DNA of 64,000 nucleotides from Paracyclopina nana (taxonomy: Eukaryota > Arthropoda > Copepoda > Cyclopoida > Cyclopettidae). A model generated the notes under the pieces. The model saw only the letters and a program-made list of their open reading frames with translations, was not told the DNA's origin and did no database searches. The position numbers and the translations under genes are program-made. The stretch's first letter is position 1. Every line of letters begins with the position of its first letter. Location: assembly GCA_019096065.1 (NCBI GenBank), contig JAGUCH010000004.1, positions 7,192,001-7,256,000 on the forward strand. The letters are read 5' to 3'. Below, one piece after another: positions 1 through 10,633 of the stretch.

Positions 1-57
1 TAGCCTAAGAGAAGGACAAAATAATCTATGATCTACAAGAGCTCCGCATTCTCTTAC

Positions 58-530
58 CTGCTTATGAAATGGTCAAAGTGATCCACTGTGGTGATGTTGT
101 AGTTGTGGGTCTCAAATTCTACGTCAGGATTGATGTTCTCGAGCGTTTTGGCAGCCGCGGCCACTTTTGACAGCCCAGCTTGGTGTGGTTGGAAGAACAA
201 CCGGTTCATGTTTGCCAACTCCACTTTGTCATAGTCGAAAAGAATCAACTTGCCAATGCCACATCTGGTCAGCATTTCAGCCGTGACAGAACCAACCCCA
301 CCGATGCCGACAATGGCGACGGAGTAGCCTCGAATTTTCTCATAGTTCTCTACTATTCCCATCCTCTTTAGAGCCATCAACCTTGAGTATGGGTTTGAGT
401 CCACGACCTCAGAGGACATTTCCGCGATTTTCTCACGTTTCTGCTGTTTCCCACATTTTTCAATCTCATTAGCTATTTCTTGTAATTCTTCTGGGCTTAA
501 GTTAGCGAGCGAGGCCTTGATTCCCTCCAT
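58..530 (-). CDS. UBA5: UBA5 (UFM1-activating enzyme), first exon, partial
   Basis: UBA5 is the E1 enzyme that adenylates UFM1 and passes it to UFC1 in the ufmylation pathway (cytosol/ER). The exon encodes 157 complete codons from ATG 528-530. It shows the Rossmann nucleotide-binding motif GIGGVGS (about residues 75-81) inside an E1-type fold, followed by the conserved ILFDYDKVE strand and the N-R-L-F-F segment that contacts ATP. The exon ends at 58 with a GT donor at 57-56 (phase 2), so the catalytic-cysteine half lies beyond the left edge of the window; 1-57 is intron. The N-terminal helix before the fold (residues 1-60) is of the usual UBA5 type. The start lies 433 bp from the start of the divergent ankyrin gene. 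Assignment is firm because residues 45-150 follow the human protein closely (recalled, not aligned by software). Confidence 0.93.
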
Positions 531-963
531 TCTTGCAGTAAATGATGATTGATGAGGTTAGGTTTATTCTAATCGTTGCGATTTGACGGAAAATATTCAC
601 AATTTGTGAAAGTTTATTTTTACTGACACGTCAAACTGATTGCACTGGATCGAAACACCAAGTCAAGCTAAGCCAAGGTACTGCTGTCAAATCAAAATTG
701 TTAACTATACTTCAAAAAGTGTTAATTTTAATGAGCACAATCACGTATTTTAAACGAGTATTCACTTTTCAATGCGAAAGTTGGACTTCTTGAACTTGGT
801 AAAAACGTCATTTTGTTTATTTGCATGCCTTAGAACTGTTATACAGTTTCCCCTTGCTCTAATAACTTTGTTTATTTTTTCAAAAAGAGACCAATTTTCA
901 GTAATTTTTAAAACTTACAATTTACTTTTGTTGGATATGAAGGAAGGAAAAGACTTGTGAAGT
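531..963. other. Divergent intergenic region UBA5 / ankyrin gene
   Basis: This AT-rich spacer lies between two divergently transcribed genes and presumably holds both promoters. No clear TATA box or other motif stands out. An open stretch from ATG 772 encodes a short hydrophobic peptide, and an additional 5' exon of the ankyrin gene could lie here. The possible donor at 799 does not join in phase to the acceptor-like site at 1030-1031. Confidence 0.5.
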
Positions 964-3900
964 ATGCTAGAAATAATTATTTTGGTGAATTTACTGCCTG
1001 CATTGTCCTTGACAACTGACATTTTCCTCAGTCCAAGTCATGCTCACTCTTTGTTGGTCAACTCAGTGACTTCTGGGTGCATGTCAAATTTGCTGCAATT
1101 AGCTGAAGTTTTCCACAAAGATGTCAATCAGAGAGATGACAACGGCCACACGCCACTCCACTATGCAGCTCAACGGTAAACTTATCAAAATGTATCTATT
1201 TATATATGTAAACAATTTATAAAACAAGCTAATAAAATAGCTGAGCAAATTTTGTAAAGTAGAAATCGAGTGGCATTTTTGCGGGCTCGAGCTTGCGAGA
1301 GCCAAGTAATGCCACGAGATTTTTACTTTGCAAAATGAGCTCAGATGTTTGGTAAGCCTCTTTTATAATTTGTTTACATATCTATACGATTTCATATGAT
1401 GATAAGTATTTTTCAAATGTTAATGAAATTACCAGACCAGGCAATCTTGACTTAGCACCTGATCCATTACTTGAAGGCTAGGGTTGAGAGGCCCTCAGTA
1501 GTGCAAGAGTAACAGAAAGCGTTAATCAATCAATTAAAAAATTGTGCATTTAGAATTTGGCATTTTTGGGGGCTAAAAGATGTGTTAGATTAAGTTTTGT
1601 CTGGTACCTCTGAAAAGGCTCTACTGTTCCAGAGCAGTAAATTGAGTATAGAGTATAATAATCTCAGTTTGACTAACAACAACAAGTACTGACTAAAAAA
1701 CGAGCGTATGTGTTGGGCCACTTAAATGTAGCCTTATATCTTGCCTTAAGCAAGAAAATGTCCACGCTTTTTCTTCTTCTGTCCCTCAAAATGGTGAATG
1801 GATCTAAAAAAACTTCGATTACAATTCTAGAATTGAAAATATGAGCTCTAAAAAAATTGTTTTCTTATTTGAATTTCCCACTCAAATTGATGTGCAGTCT
1901 TGTCTGAGTTATCTGTGTGGTTTTTGACAACAATAGACTTTTTGTTCGAAAAAAAGCCAATTGCTATGAATAACTCGACTTAAAGAAACCACATCTAAAA
2001 CACTGTTATCAACAAAATTCTCGTGTGTGTAAGCGCGCGTAGCAATTGCGAAAAAATAGCGCTTCTGACTAAAAGTAAACAAAACGTTTTTTGGAATTGT
2101 TGGGAACAAAATGGCAAAGAAAGTGCTCATTTTGAGCTTGTAACAGCACAATTGATTCAAGGATTAGATTGGTACCATTTTGAGTAAGATTCATGAAAGT
2201 CAAGGAATTTTGGATCATGAGTCACATCATATCCAGACCTGAGCATGATGGATCAAATCAGAAGAAATAGCCTTACTTTTTGTAGCTCTGCTCTGTGTGA
2301 GTTCAAAACAAAAAAGTTCATCTGGTGTGGATTGAATAAAAATGGCCAATTTTTCAGCAAATAAGCCATTGCTTGTAATAAGTTGAGGAAACAAAATTTT
2401 CTGGTAATCATGATTGCCATGCTATAGTTGTTGTACCGGCATGGAAAAACTGGGAAAACGCAAGCCTTAAAGTAGCAATTTTGCAAATATTTATTCCAAA
2501 AATTGGCTTTTCTGTAAACTTTATGACTATTTTCGGTTTTATCTGGCTACACTATAAAAAGTGAGAGAGGGGAGAAGAAAAAGTGGGAGTGGGAAAGCAG
2601 ATATGGATCATTTTTTAAATGATTTTTTTTATTTTTCACAGCAAGAATGAGTTGTGTGGGTGAGAAAAAAACTAAGATCTGTACCTGTACAGGCTAGAAA
2701 TATGTGCTTATAGTGCAAATCGATGAATTTTGAAGAATCATTTGTTCAATGGCAGCATCTCTGCTAGCATGTGCCTGCCCACCGCCAAATGGCAGGATAG
2801 GAAAGAAAGTTGTGAATTTAGTCTATTTCAGCAAAACTGAGCAAGCAGAGCGGCGCACCCTCTCTATTAATTGCCCTGTACTGTTCTACTAAGCTTAGCT
2901 CAGCTGAGAATAAGAATAAGAAGGAATTCTGACATTAATTATTCTGTCTGTATTGGTAGCTCAGTCAGTAGAGCGTTGGACTCCTAATCTAGATGATCAG
3001 GGTTCGATCCCCATACTCGGCATTTTTTCTCCTTTTTTCTAACATGGGATTTACTTCTTGGACAATATCATGGTCTCTGGTCAAACAGAGGAGCAACACA
3101 CCTTATAAAATACTTTATAATGCGTGTCACTTGATAAAGTTAAACGTCAGAGCTTTTATATATGTATAGTAATATGAACTGAGACGAATTGGTAAACTGA
3201 ATTATACATGCGAAAATTGCTTTCCATCATATAAAAAGTATAATTTTTATTCATTTTTTTCATTTAGTGGTCAAATGGAAATGGTGCAGTTTCTGGCTGA
3301 AAGGAGCCATGACAAGATTTGCCAAGCCAATGATGGCTTGTCACCCTTGTTTTTTGCTGTCAATGCCAACCAACTTCAAGTTGTTCAATATTTGCTCAAA
3401 AATTATCCGGCCATGAACTTGCCAAATAATAGGAACGACTGGCCCATCAACATTGCAGCCAAAAGAGGATACTACCAAATTGCTAAGGAGCTTTTGACTG
3501 TTCAACACCCTTTGAACTCTGTGAAAAGTGCCTTATTCACAGCATTACAGACTCAAGAAAGAACCAACATTGCCAAACTGATTTTATATCGATTTCCAGA
3601 GCTGAAAAATTCCCAGAATACTTTTGGCAGCCTACCCATTCACTTAGCTGCGAGTAAGGGACATGTTGAACTTGTCAAGCTCTTAACAGCTGAATTAGAT
3701 GCTGACGCTTGTCCCAAAGACGCTATGAATGAATTGACACCGTTTCACTTTGCCGCAGCTTATGGCAAGCTAGACATTGTTCAGTTATATATCAATCAAA
3801 ATTTGTGTAATAACTCCAACCCCGAAGGAGGTCCCATTGGAAAAACGCCATTACACTTGGCAGTCGCCATCGGAGACATTGACATTGTTGATTTGATTCT

Positions 3901-4675
3901 CAACAACAGTGAAGAACATAACCCAACCACAGCAGATGATGAGGCTAGCACTCCTTTCATTTATGCAGTGGCTGGAGGTCATTTGAGATTGGTGCAGCAC
4001 ATGTGCCACAATTGGGGCTGTGATCCTCTCCAAAGGGTTGCTATGAAGGACTATGAGTTATTTCATGGCAACACTGCCATTCATGTGGCATTCAGCAAGA
4101 ATCAATATGAAGTTGCGGCTTATTTGATGAGCTTGACTCCAGAGAAGAATCCCGCCAATCACTATGGCTACACCTCGTTGCACCTGGCTGCCCTTATGGG
4201 AGATTTCCAGGCTGTCAAACTCATCACTGATGTGATCGAGGTCAAGAATCCTGACAGCAGAAATGACTCGATTGTCAGTCCAATGCACCTTGCAGCAGCC
4301 TCGGGTCAATATGACATTGTCAACTTCTACCTGGATCTCATTCCTAACTATAATCCAGTCACCAAATTCGGCATGACTTGCCTCCATTTCGCAGCCAGAA
4401 ATGGACATTTGGACTTGGTTCGCTTGCTTGTCAATCGGGTGCCAAACCAGCAAGTTTACAGTAGTGTCACCGTCAATTCTCCTGCTGAATTGGCCTTCCT
4501 CTATGGTCACATCGAAGTGGCTGTCTTCTTGGACGTCTACAATGAAGAGCAATCCGGGTCTGCAATGTCGGGTCATTTCTTATTCATCGTCATGCTGCTT
4601 CGTCTCTTGTTCGTCAGACTGCTTACTCGACGGGGCAGAGCATTTCCAACTCAAATCATGGCAGAACTCTCTTAG
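964..4675 (+). CDS. Ankyrin-repeat protein with hydrophobic C-terminus
   Basis: Exons are 964-1175 and 3268-4675, giving 539 residues. The 2,092-bp intron splits a codon in phase 2 and rejoins an ankyrin helix exactly: TPLHYAA from exon 1 runs into R-GQMEMVQFL in exon 2. At least ten ankyrin repeats follow, for example the units starting TPLHLAVAIGDIDIV, TSLHLAALMGDFQAV and MTCLHFAARNGHLDLV, so it is a protein-interaction scaffold. The last 40 residues contain a hydrophobic run (HFLFIVMLLRLLFVRLL) followed by basic residues, like a tail anchor. The start is uncertain. ATG 964 opens with a hydrophobic stretch that could be a signal sequence, but an acceptor-like ttttcctcag ends at 1031, so the true first exon may be elsewhere; ATG 1081 is also in frame. 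A polyadenylation signal AATAAA lies at 4768-4773. I cannot name the orthologue. Confidence 0.8.
2950..3022 (+). tRNA. tRNA-like sequence, Lys-type body with CCT anticodon; probably a pseudogene
   Basis: A 73-nt cloverleaf-like element lies inside the large ankyrin-gene intron. The D arm is perfect (GCTC/GAGC). The A box (TAGCTCAGTCAG) and B box (GGTTCGATCCC) are intact. The anticodon loop is CTCCTAA, with anticodon CCT at 2983-2985, and a T6 pol III terminator follows at 3023-3028. The acceptor stem does not pair, however (5' GTATTGG against 3' ACTCGGC), and the two outer T-stem pairs are mismatched. The body resembles eukaryotic tRNA-Lys(CTT) with one anticodon change, by memory of that family. 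It is best read as a tRNA pseudogene or the head of a tRNA-derived retroelement, not a working tRNA-Arg. Confidence 0.6.
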
Positions 4676-4921
4676 ATACATACAAAATATGCGTATCTAC
4701 AATTTCGTATTTTCATGTGAAGACCCTGAATTACCAGTTGAAATGCATTCAGTTATCTTTCTAAAGAAATAAAAAAAAAATGTCAACAAGAGTGGCGTTT
4801 ATCGCGAAATGAACGGGCGTTACTTTTTGTTATTGATTGAGCTGGTAGCTCTGCGCTTTGTTATGAAAAATCCGCGGATTTTTTTATTTTCAGTAACAGA
4901 TGATTTGAAAAGTTTGGGAAA

Positions 4922-7900
4922 ATGTCGGAAACCAACTGGAGAACTCCACATGAGTACAAAATCTCGGGTGTGCCTGTGTCCTTCCCGTGCAAGGCGTATC
5001 CTTCGCAAATGGCCATGATGTCCAAGATCATTTTGAGCCTGCAAAAGGGCCGAAATTGTCTGCTAGAATCACCGACTGGATCGGGCAAATCTTTGGCCTT
5101 GCTTTGTGCTTCTTTGGCTTGGCAAAAGCACGAAATCGCAAGGTAGCTATAATTACGGGTGAACATAGGGGTGAAATTAAGCATTTTCATATAGGGTGAA
5201 CGAGTACAACGAGGCTGTGAGGAATGGAATCATTGAACCAGAAGAGGAGCAAATTCCTCCGGATGAAATGCAAGATGAGTATCCTGGCGAGGACACTGGT
5301 GCTGGTTTCTTCGCTTCCAAGGAAAAAGATGAGGAAGATGATGACTTCCAAAGTCCGAAGACTAAGAAGAATGAGCCCATTAGGTCTTTAAAGGACTTGG
5401 AGCAATTCAAGGTCGAGAATCAGGCCTCAAAACCTGCGATGAATGCTCCTCAAGGCACCCGAAAAGTGTTCAAGAAAAGAGTTCCAAAAATCTATTTTGG
5501 CACCAGGACTCACAAACAAGTACCACCAATATCGCTATTTCATAGTGTTATTCTACATTTAATGTTTTGTTTAGATATCCCAGATCGTGAGAGAGTTGCG
5601 CAAAACCGCGTATTCTGGCGTGAAAATGAGCATTTTAGGCAGTCGCGATCACACGTGCATTGAGCCGACTGTGATGCAATCAAAAAACCGTAATGAAGGC
5701 TGTCGAGAGTTACGCGAAGGCCATGGATGCACCTTCATGGTAACGCTCTTGCATTTGACTGAAAATAACCTGCTTGTTTAGGAAAATATTATTTTTTAGG
5801 GAAACGTCAAGAGCAAACTGTCGGATCACTACGCATTCAACACGTATCGTGGCAAAAGTGAAGCATGGGATTTGGAAGACATTGTTAAAGTGGGCAAGAA
5901 AGTGCGAGCTTGTCCTTACTATTCAATCAGGGAGCTCAAGAACAAGTCAAACATCATTTTCTGCCCGTACAACTACCTCGTTGAGCCCATGATTCGCAAA
6001 AGCATGGAAATCAGCCTGAAGAACAACATTGTCATCCTGGATGAAGCTCACAACATCGAAGATTCTGCCCGTTCAGCTGCTAGTTGGCATGTGGGCCAAG
6101 CTGTCATTCGTGAATCAATGCAAGATCTGGAAAAAATGGCAGCTTTCTACAGGGACACTCATTTAGGCGATCCGGAGCCCTATTTGAAATTGGCCAGTTT
6201 AGGCAGCAAAGTATCCACGTGGATTGACGAGGCCAAAAATGAGGGCTCAAATGATTCCACATGCCAATCTTTTTCGGACTTTGGCTCCACTTCAAAAGTG
6301 TGGACAGGAACAAATATTGTGGCCAAGTTCATCATCCATGGCTTTGGACCTGAAGCCTACTTCGAAAACCTCAAAGCCTTCGAGCAAGTCACTGCTGACA
6401 TTAAGCTCAAGACTGAAGAGGAGTCCAACGAGGCCAAGCATGAGCAGCAGCACAAGACTCCCGTTTTGCATGCCAACACAACATCGATGCTCGAAGGATT
6501 CCTCACTGTGCTTGGCCACATTTACAACCAGGACCAGAAGTTTAGGGATGATTTCCGGGTTGCACTTGTTCGCACTCAAGAGAACCGGACCAATAATTCA
6601 GGCGGTTGGTTTGGGGGCAAAAAAACAACTACAACCTTGGACTTTGCCTACTCTGCTCACTTTTGGTGCTTGAATCCTGCTGTGATTTTCGACGAGCTCA
6701 AAGACTCGGTGAGGTCCATTGTGCTCACCTCGGGCACATTGAGTCCAATGGCTTCATTCTCGTCAGAGCTCAATGTGGAGTTTCCCATCCAGTTGGAGGC
6801 CAATCACGTGATTGACAAGAAGCAAGTTTGGATTGGCACACTCAGTCATGGTCCAAGTGGACATGAACTCAGAGCTACCTATGAGTTCACCGAGTCCTTT
6901 CAGTTCCAGGATGAAATTGGCAAGCTCACCTTAGCAATCTGTAACACAATTGCACATGGAGTTTTGCTCTTTCTGCCTTCCTACAAATTGCTCAACAAAT
7001 TGTGTGAAAGGTGGCAAACAACGGGCTTGTGGCAGGACATCACCAAGAAAAAAGTCATTGTCACAGAGCCCAGGTTCTCTGACGAATTCGAGTCTTCGAT
7101 CAGGCACTTCTATGAGGTCATTGAGTCCACTGCCAAAAGCAGTAATTCGGGCAATGTGGATGGTGCCTTGTTCATTGCTGTTTGCAGGGGCAAGGTGAGC
7201 GAAGGCTTGGACTTTGCTGACAACAATGCCAGAGCTGTCATTTGCCTTGGCATTCCATTTCCCAACATCAAAGATGCACAAGTGAAGCTCAAGATGACTT
7301 ACAATGACAAGAAGAATCAGGGCAATAAGTCGATTCTCACTGGGAGGGAGTGGTACGAAATCCAGGCCTTCCGAGCTCTCAACCAGGTACATATTGGCCT
7401 GCAAAACAGTGTAACCTTGATTTGAAATGACAGAATTTATTTCAGGCTCTTGGTAGGTGCATTAGGCACAGGAAGGATTGGGGTGCCATTTTGATGGTGG
7501 ATCAGAGGTATGGCCAAATCAGGCGATATGTCGACAGCCTTTCCAAATGGGTCAGGAATGGGGTTCAGCATCACAATTCATGCATTGATGTCATGGACCA
7601 ATTGTCCTTGTTCAGCCAAGAAATGTCCCTTCTAGACCAGGACTCTAAAGAAGAATCAGTAAAGAAACCTTCAGAAGTTATCGAGGAAGCACCTAAAATA
7701 ATGCCCATTTTTGAGAAGAAAAAGAAGGCTTCAATTGTAAAGAAGACTCCTATGAACGAGTGGCTCAATGGGAATAAAAATAGCCCTCAAATGACCAAGG
7801 AAACTCCAAGGCTTAACTTTGAGGCCATTAAAACAATTGAGAATGATGCCAATGCTGGGAACAATCAGCCAGCTCCGAAAAAGTTCAAATTCAATCCAGT

Positions 7901-8057
7901 CAGCCCTCCATTAAACAATGATCAAGCTGATGACAAGAAGCCTCCGAAAGAAGAGCTAATTACCAAGTCTGTGGAGAAACGCAAAGGCTTTGTCCAACCC
8001 AGGAAAAATGCCATATTTTATGGTGATGCAGGAGATTCTGATGATGATTTTCAATAA
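4922..8057 (+). CDS. BRIP1: BRIP1/FANCJ Fe-S DEAH helicase
   Basis: This is a 5'-to-3' DNA helicase of the XPD/FANCJ/RTEL1 family, acting in interstrand-crosslink repair and unwinding of G-quadruplex DNA in the nucleus. Exons are 4922-5142, 5195-5519, 5575-5739, 5800-7386 and 7446-8057, giving 969 residues; introns are 52-60 bp. Visible motifs: Q/Walker A region KAYPSQMAM...ESPTGSGKS (GSGKS 53-57), the FANCJ signature [10 protein letters not shown], the four iron-sulphur cysteines C210, C225, C234 and C275, DEAH at 318-321, VLTSGTLSP, and motif [16 protein letters not shown]. The acidic insert between motifs I and Ia (about residues 75-165) is in the place of the BRIP1 nuclear-localisation insert. 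The C-terminus is short and ends in DSDDDFQ. RTEL1 was considered, but the sequence around the insert and motif VI is BRIP1-like. Confidence 0.95.
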
Positions 8058-8829
8058 CAATAATCTACATAATATACCTATGAAAATAGTTGAGCTCAAT
8101 GCTGGCAATAGTCTATCAAGTAGCTTTAATGAACATAATTAATCCAAATTAGTTTAAAGGCTTTGTGGCAAAATTGAGTCAATCAGGCACTGTTGCCATC
8201 TGAGAACTCCAAAGTATCTTTTTCTACATTGCATTGAGAGAGATTGGGTCCAAGAGTTTGTTTTTGAGTAGCACAGGCTTTAAATAGCCTAGCAGCTAAT
8301 TTCATAGAGTATTACTATAGCTCCTAAACTTTTCTGAAGAGTGCTTATTCATTTTTATGAGCCTAAAGTCAAAATACGTTTTTGCATTATTTTTTTGGGA
8401 AAAAAATGAGCTACCTAGGAACTCTAAGCTGCTCCTTATCAGCTCATTTTGGCTAATACTCTGGGATTGCAATGCAACAAAAATATGTCAGCAAAAATTT
8501 GGCTTTATAATAGAAATCAATCCTGCATCATCATACTGTTTTTGCTGATGCATAAAGCCCATACAAATGATCACATACTTTTCTATGCAGAGAGTACAAA
8601 AGAGCTGGGAAAAAGGAACATGCAAAGTAGTTCTGCCCATTTTTCACAGCACAGCCCTCATACATAAATAGATGACCTGGGCCGCATTAAAACGCACATC
8701 CATGTGTGTATAGTGCGCGCGCGCAAGTCCTTCACAGCATATGCTATATGAATCACCTGAGTTACATTCACTTCTTCAGCTGACGCAGCTTGATTCTACA
8801 CCAGCTATTTTTCTGTGCCATATTCAACT
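8058..8829. other. Intergenic spacer after BRIP1
   Basis: This AT-rich spacer of 772 bp holds the BRIP1 3' region and the promoter/5' region of the myosin light chain gene. A short alternating purine/pyrimidine tract (tgcgcgcgcgca) lies near 8715. I see no supported gene. Confidence 0.5.
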
Positions 8830-9664
8830 ATGTCTGGAAAATCATCGGCCAGCTTTGGTGAGGACCAAATTGCAGATATCCAGGAGACATTCATGCTCTT
8901 CGACACCAGAGGCGATGGCATGATTCCCGTAAGTTACACACTCATTCGACAAATACTGCATATGCTTGAGCATGATTTTGGGTGATCCCAATGCAGAGCA
9001 GACTTGCTTTTTTGCTAATTTTTGGCAACCTTTCAAATCAAGTAACTTTTTATAAAGGTTCGGAATAATCAGTAATTATTAACTGTTATTGCAAAAAGAA
9101 AAAAATAACTAATTATGCTTTTCTGGAGTTCATTTAGGGTTATATTTAAGTTTTTAAATGCTCGTTATTAATTACGATTGACGATTTATATCGAGTACGT
9201 AAATTATCAAAAAATCAACTCTGATCTCGTTTGGGATCCCTCTGGTTCATGCTCAAGTTCGTGCAGCAATGGTTGGAATTAAATGTACTTACTAAAATGT
9301 ATTGTAGACCAATCAAGTGGGCGAAGTATTGAGGGCTTTGGGCACCAATCCCACTGAAGCCGATGTCAAGCGCCTTGTGCAAGACCACAAGGCGGAAAGG
9401 CTGGCCTTCGAGACCTTCTTGCCCATTTTGCAAGCTGTGTCTTCGAAGAAGATCACTGACACAGTTGAGGACTTTGTGGAAGGCCTGCGCCATTTTGACA
9501 AGGATGGCAATGGCTTCATCACTTCTGCTGAACTGAGGCATTTGCTTTGCAGCCTTGGTGAGAAAATGTCTGAAGAGGATGTGGAGCATCTCATCCATGG
9601 ACAAGAGGACTCTTCTGGCAACATCAACTATGAGGAATTTGTCAAAATGGTCCTGGCTAACTGA
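8830..9664 (+). CDS. Mlc-c: Essential myosin light chain (non-muscle/cytoplasmic type, MYL6-like)
   Basis: It binds the first IQ motif of the myosin heavy-chain neck. Exons are 8830-8928 and 9308-9664 (phase 0), giving 151 residues, the usual length. The protein has the essential-light-chain pattern of four EF-hand folds: a degenerate first loop ([11 protein letters not shown]), then [17 protein letters not shown], a third loop with [19 protein letters not shown] that could still bind Ca2+, and a C-terminus ending [14 protein letters not shown]. This is close to insect Mlc-c and vertebrate MYL6 (recalled). The 379-bp intron sits after the first loop. Calmodulin or troponin C are excluded by the FLPI and GLRHFDKD segments. 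A later alternative exon, as in insect muscle light-chain genes, was not seen. Confidence 0.92.
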
Positions 9665-10633
9665 AAAATGTCAGCAGTGACATTTATAATGCTGAAAAGA
9701 GCTTCCTTTTGCCGGAGAAAGACTCTTTTCAGCTCATGCTACTTTAAAGTGATGACAACAATAATATACCTAATTTATTGATTTTATTTACTGGTCCGCT
9801 CATAATGATCATCAAAAGCTCAGCTTCTTGCTATAAAATTCTAAGCTATCGTCTGCACTTCAAGGCTGTATCCAGAAATAAGTTTGTAGCTGTACTACAT
9901 GTACTACTGTGAACACATATTGCTACTTGAATGTATTTGTGGTAGGAACATCCATGGCTTTATAAATGAATGCATTTTTGCTAAATATCTGTATTTTAGA
10001 CTTATCTTCATATGTCGCTGTATTTGTATTTCAATAGTATTGGTTTTAGTTAAAATAGCTAAGTGAAGCTGAAGCAACTTTACTATGCAATGATATGAGC
10101 TGGTTTTTTTAAATCGCTGTATTAATCAATCTTAAAGGCTCATTAGATGATTCGTTTTTGTACTGAATTCATGAAGCTTTTGCATTCATGACTAAATTCC
10201 TGCCTGGATTTATGATACACTACATCACTTCTGGTGAACTGTAGTTGTTAGCGGCTTTGAATGCGTATTTATAACTGTATTCGTTGATGTATTCATAGGT
10301 ACATTTGTAGATGCATTCGTAGGTGTACTCGTATATGTAGGTGAATGTATTTACAAAAGTTTTATTGGCTAATTCACATGTAAATTCGTAGATGTGCTCG
10401 AAAGTGTATTCATGGGTGTATTAGATGTATTTTGCGTCGAAGCATGTACGTATTTGTGTAGATACTGCATTCTTTGCATTATTTATCATGCTAATTTACC
10501 ATTTTGCCTAACTTGACCATTATCTAATGTCTTTACTGTATTCACTTCTATTTTAATGGATGTATCCGTGTATTTACACGTGATCAGAGCACATTTTATT
10601 TCCCTTGCAAAAATGCAATCATGAAGTATTTTA
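9665..10633. other. Intergenic spacer with 12-bp repeat
   Basis: This is the spacer between the convergent 3' ends of the myosin light chain gene (+) and the secreted-protein gene (-). Apart from the tandem repeat listed separately (10276-10347), only low-complexity T/A-rich sequence is visible. Confidence 0.5.
10276..10347. repeat. 12-bp minisatellite, consensus TGTATTCGTAGG
   Basis: Six consecutive 12-bp units start at 10276, 10288, 10300, 10312, 10324 and 10336, each varying at one to five positions around TGTATTCGTAGG. More degenerate units continue to about 10435. No reading frame is maintained. Confidence 0.75.

Noticed and set aside
36..57. Further UBA5 coding sequence at the left edge
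   Set aside because: The reading stops directly after a consensus donor, so 1-57 is intron and not coding.
772..960. Short hydrophobic open frame before the ankyrin gene
   Set aside because: It could be a first exon, but its donor at 799 does not join in phase with the acceptor near 1031; left as an alternative only.
4058..4576. 172-codon minus-strand open frame
   Set aside because: It lies antisense to the ankyrin-repeat exon and shows no recognisable domains; it is a shadow of the repeats' codon bias.
8715..8726. GCGCGCGC tract as a CpG-type promoter element
   Set aside because: It is only a 12-bp alternating tract in otherwise AT-rich sequence; a regulatory role cannot be supported.
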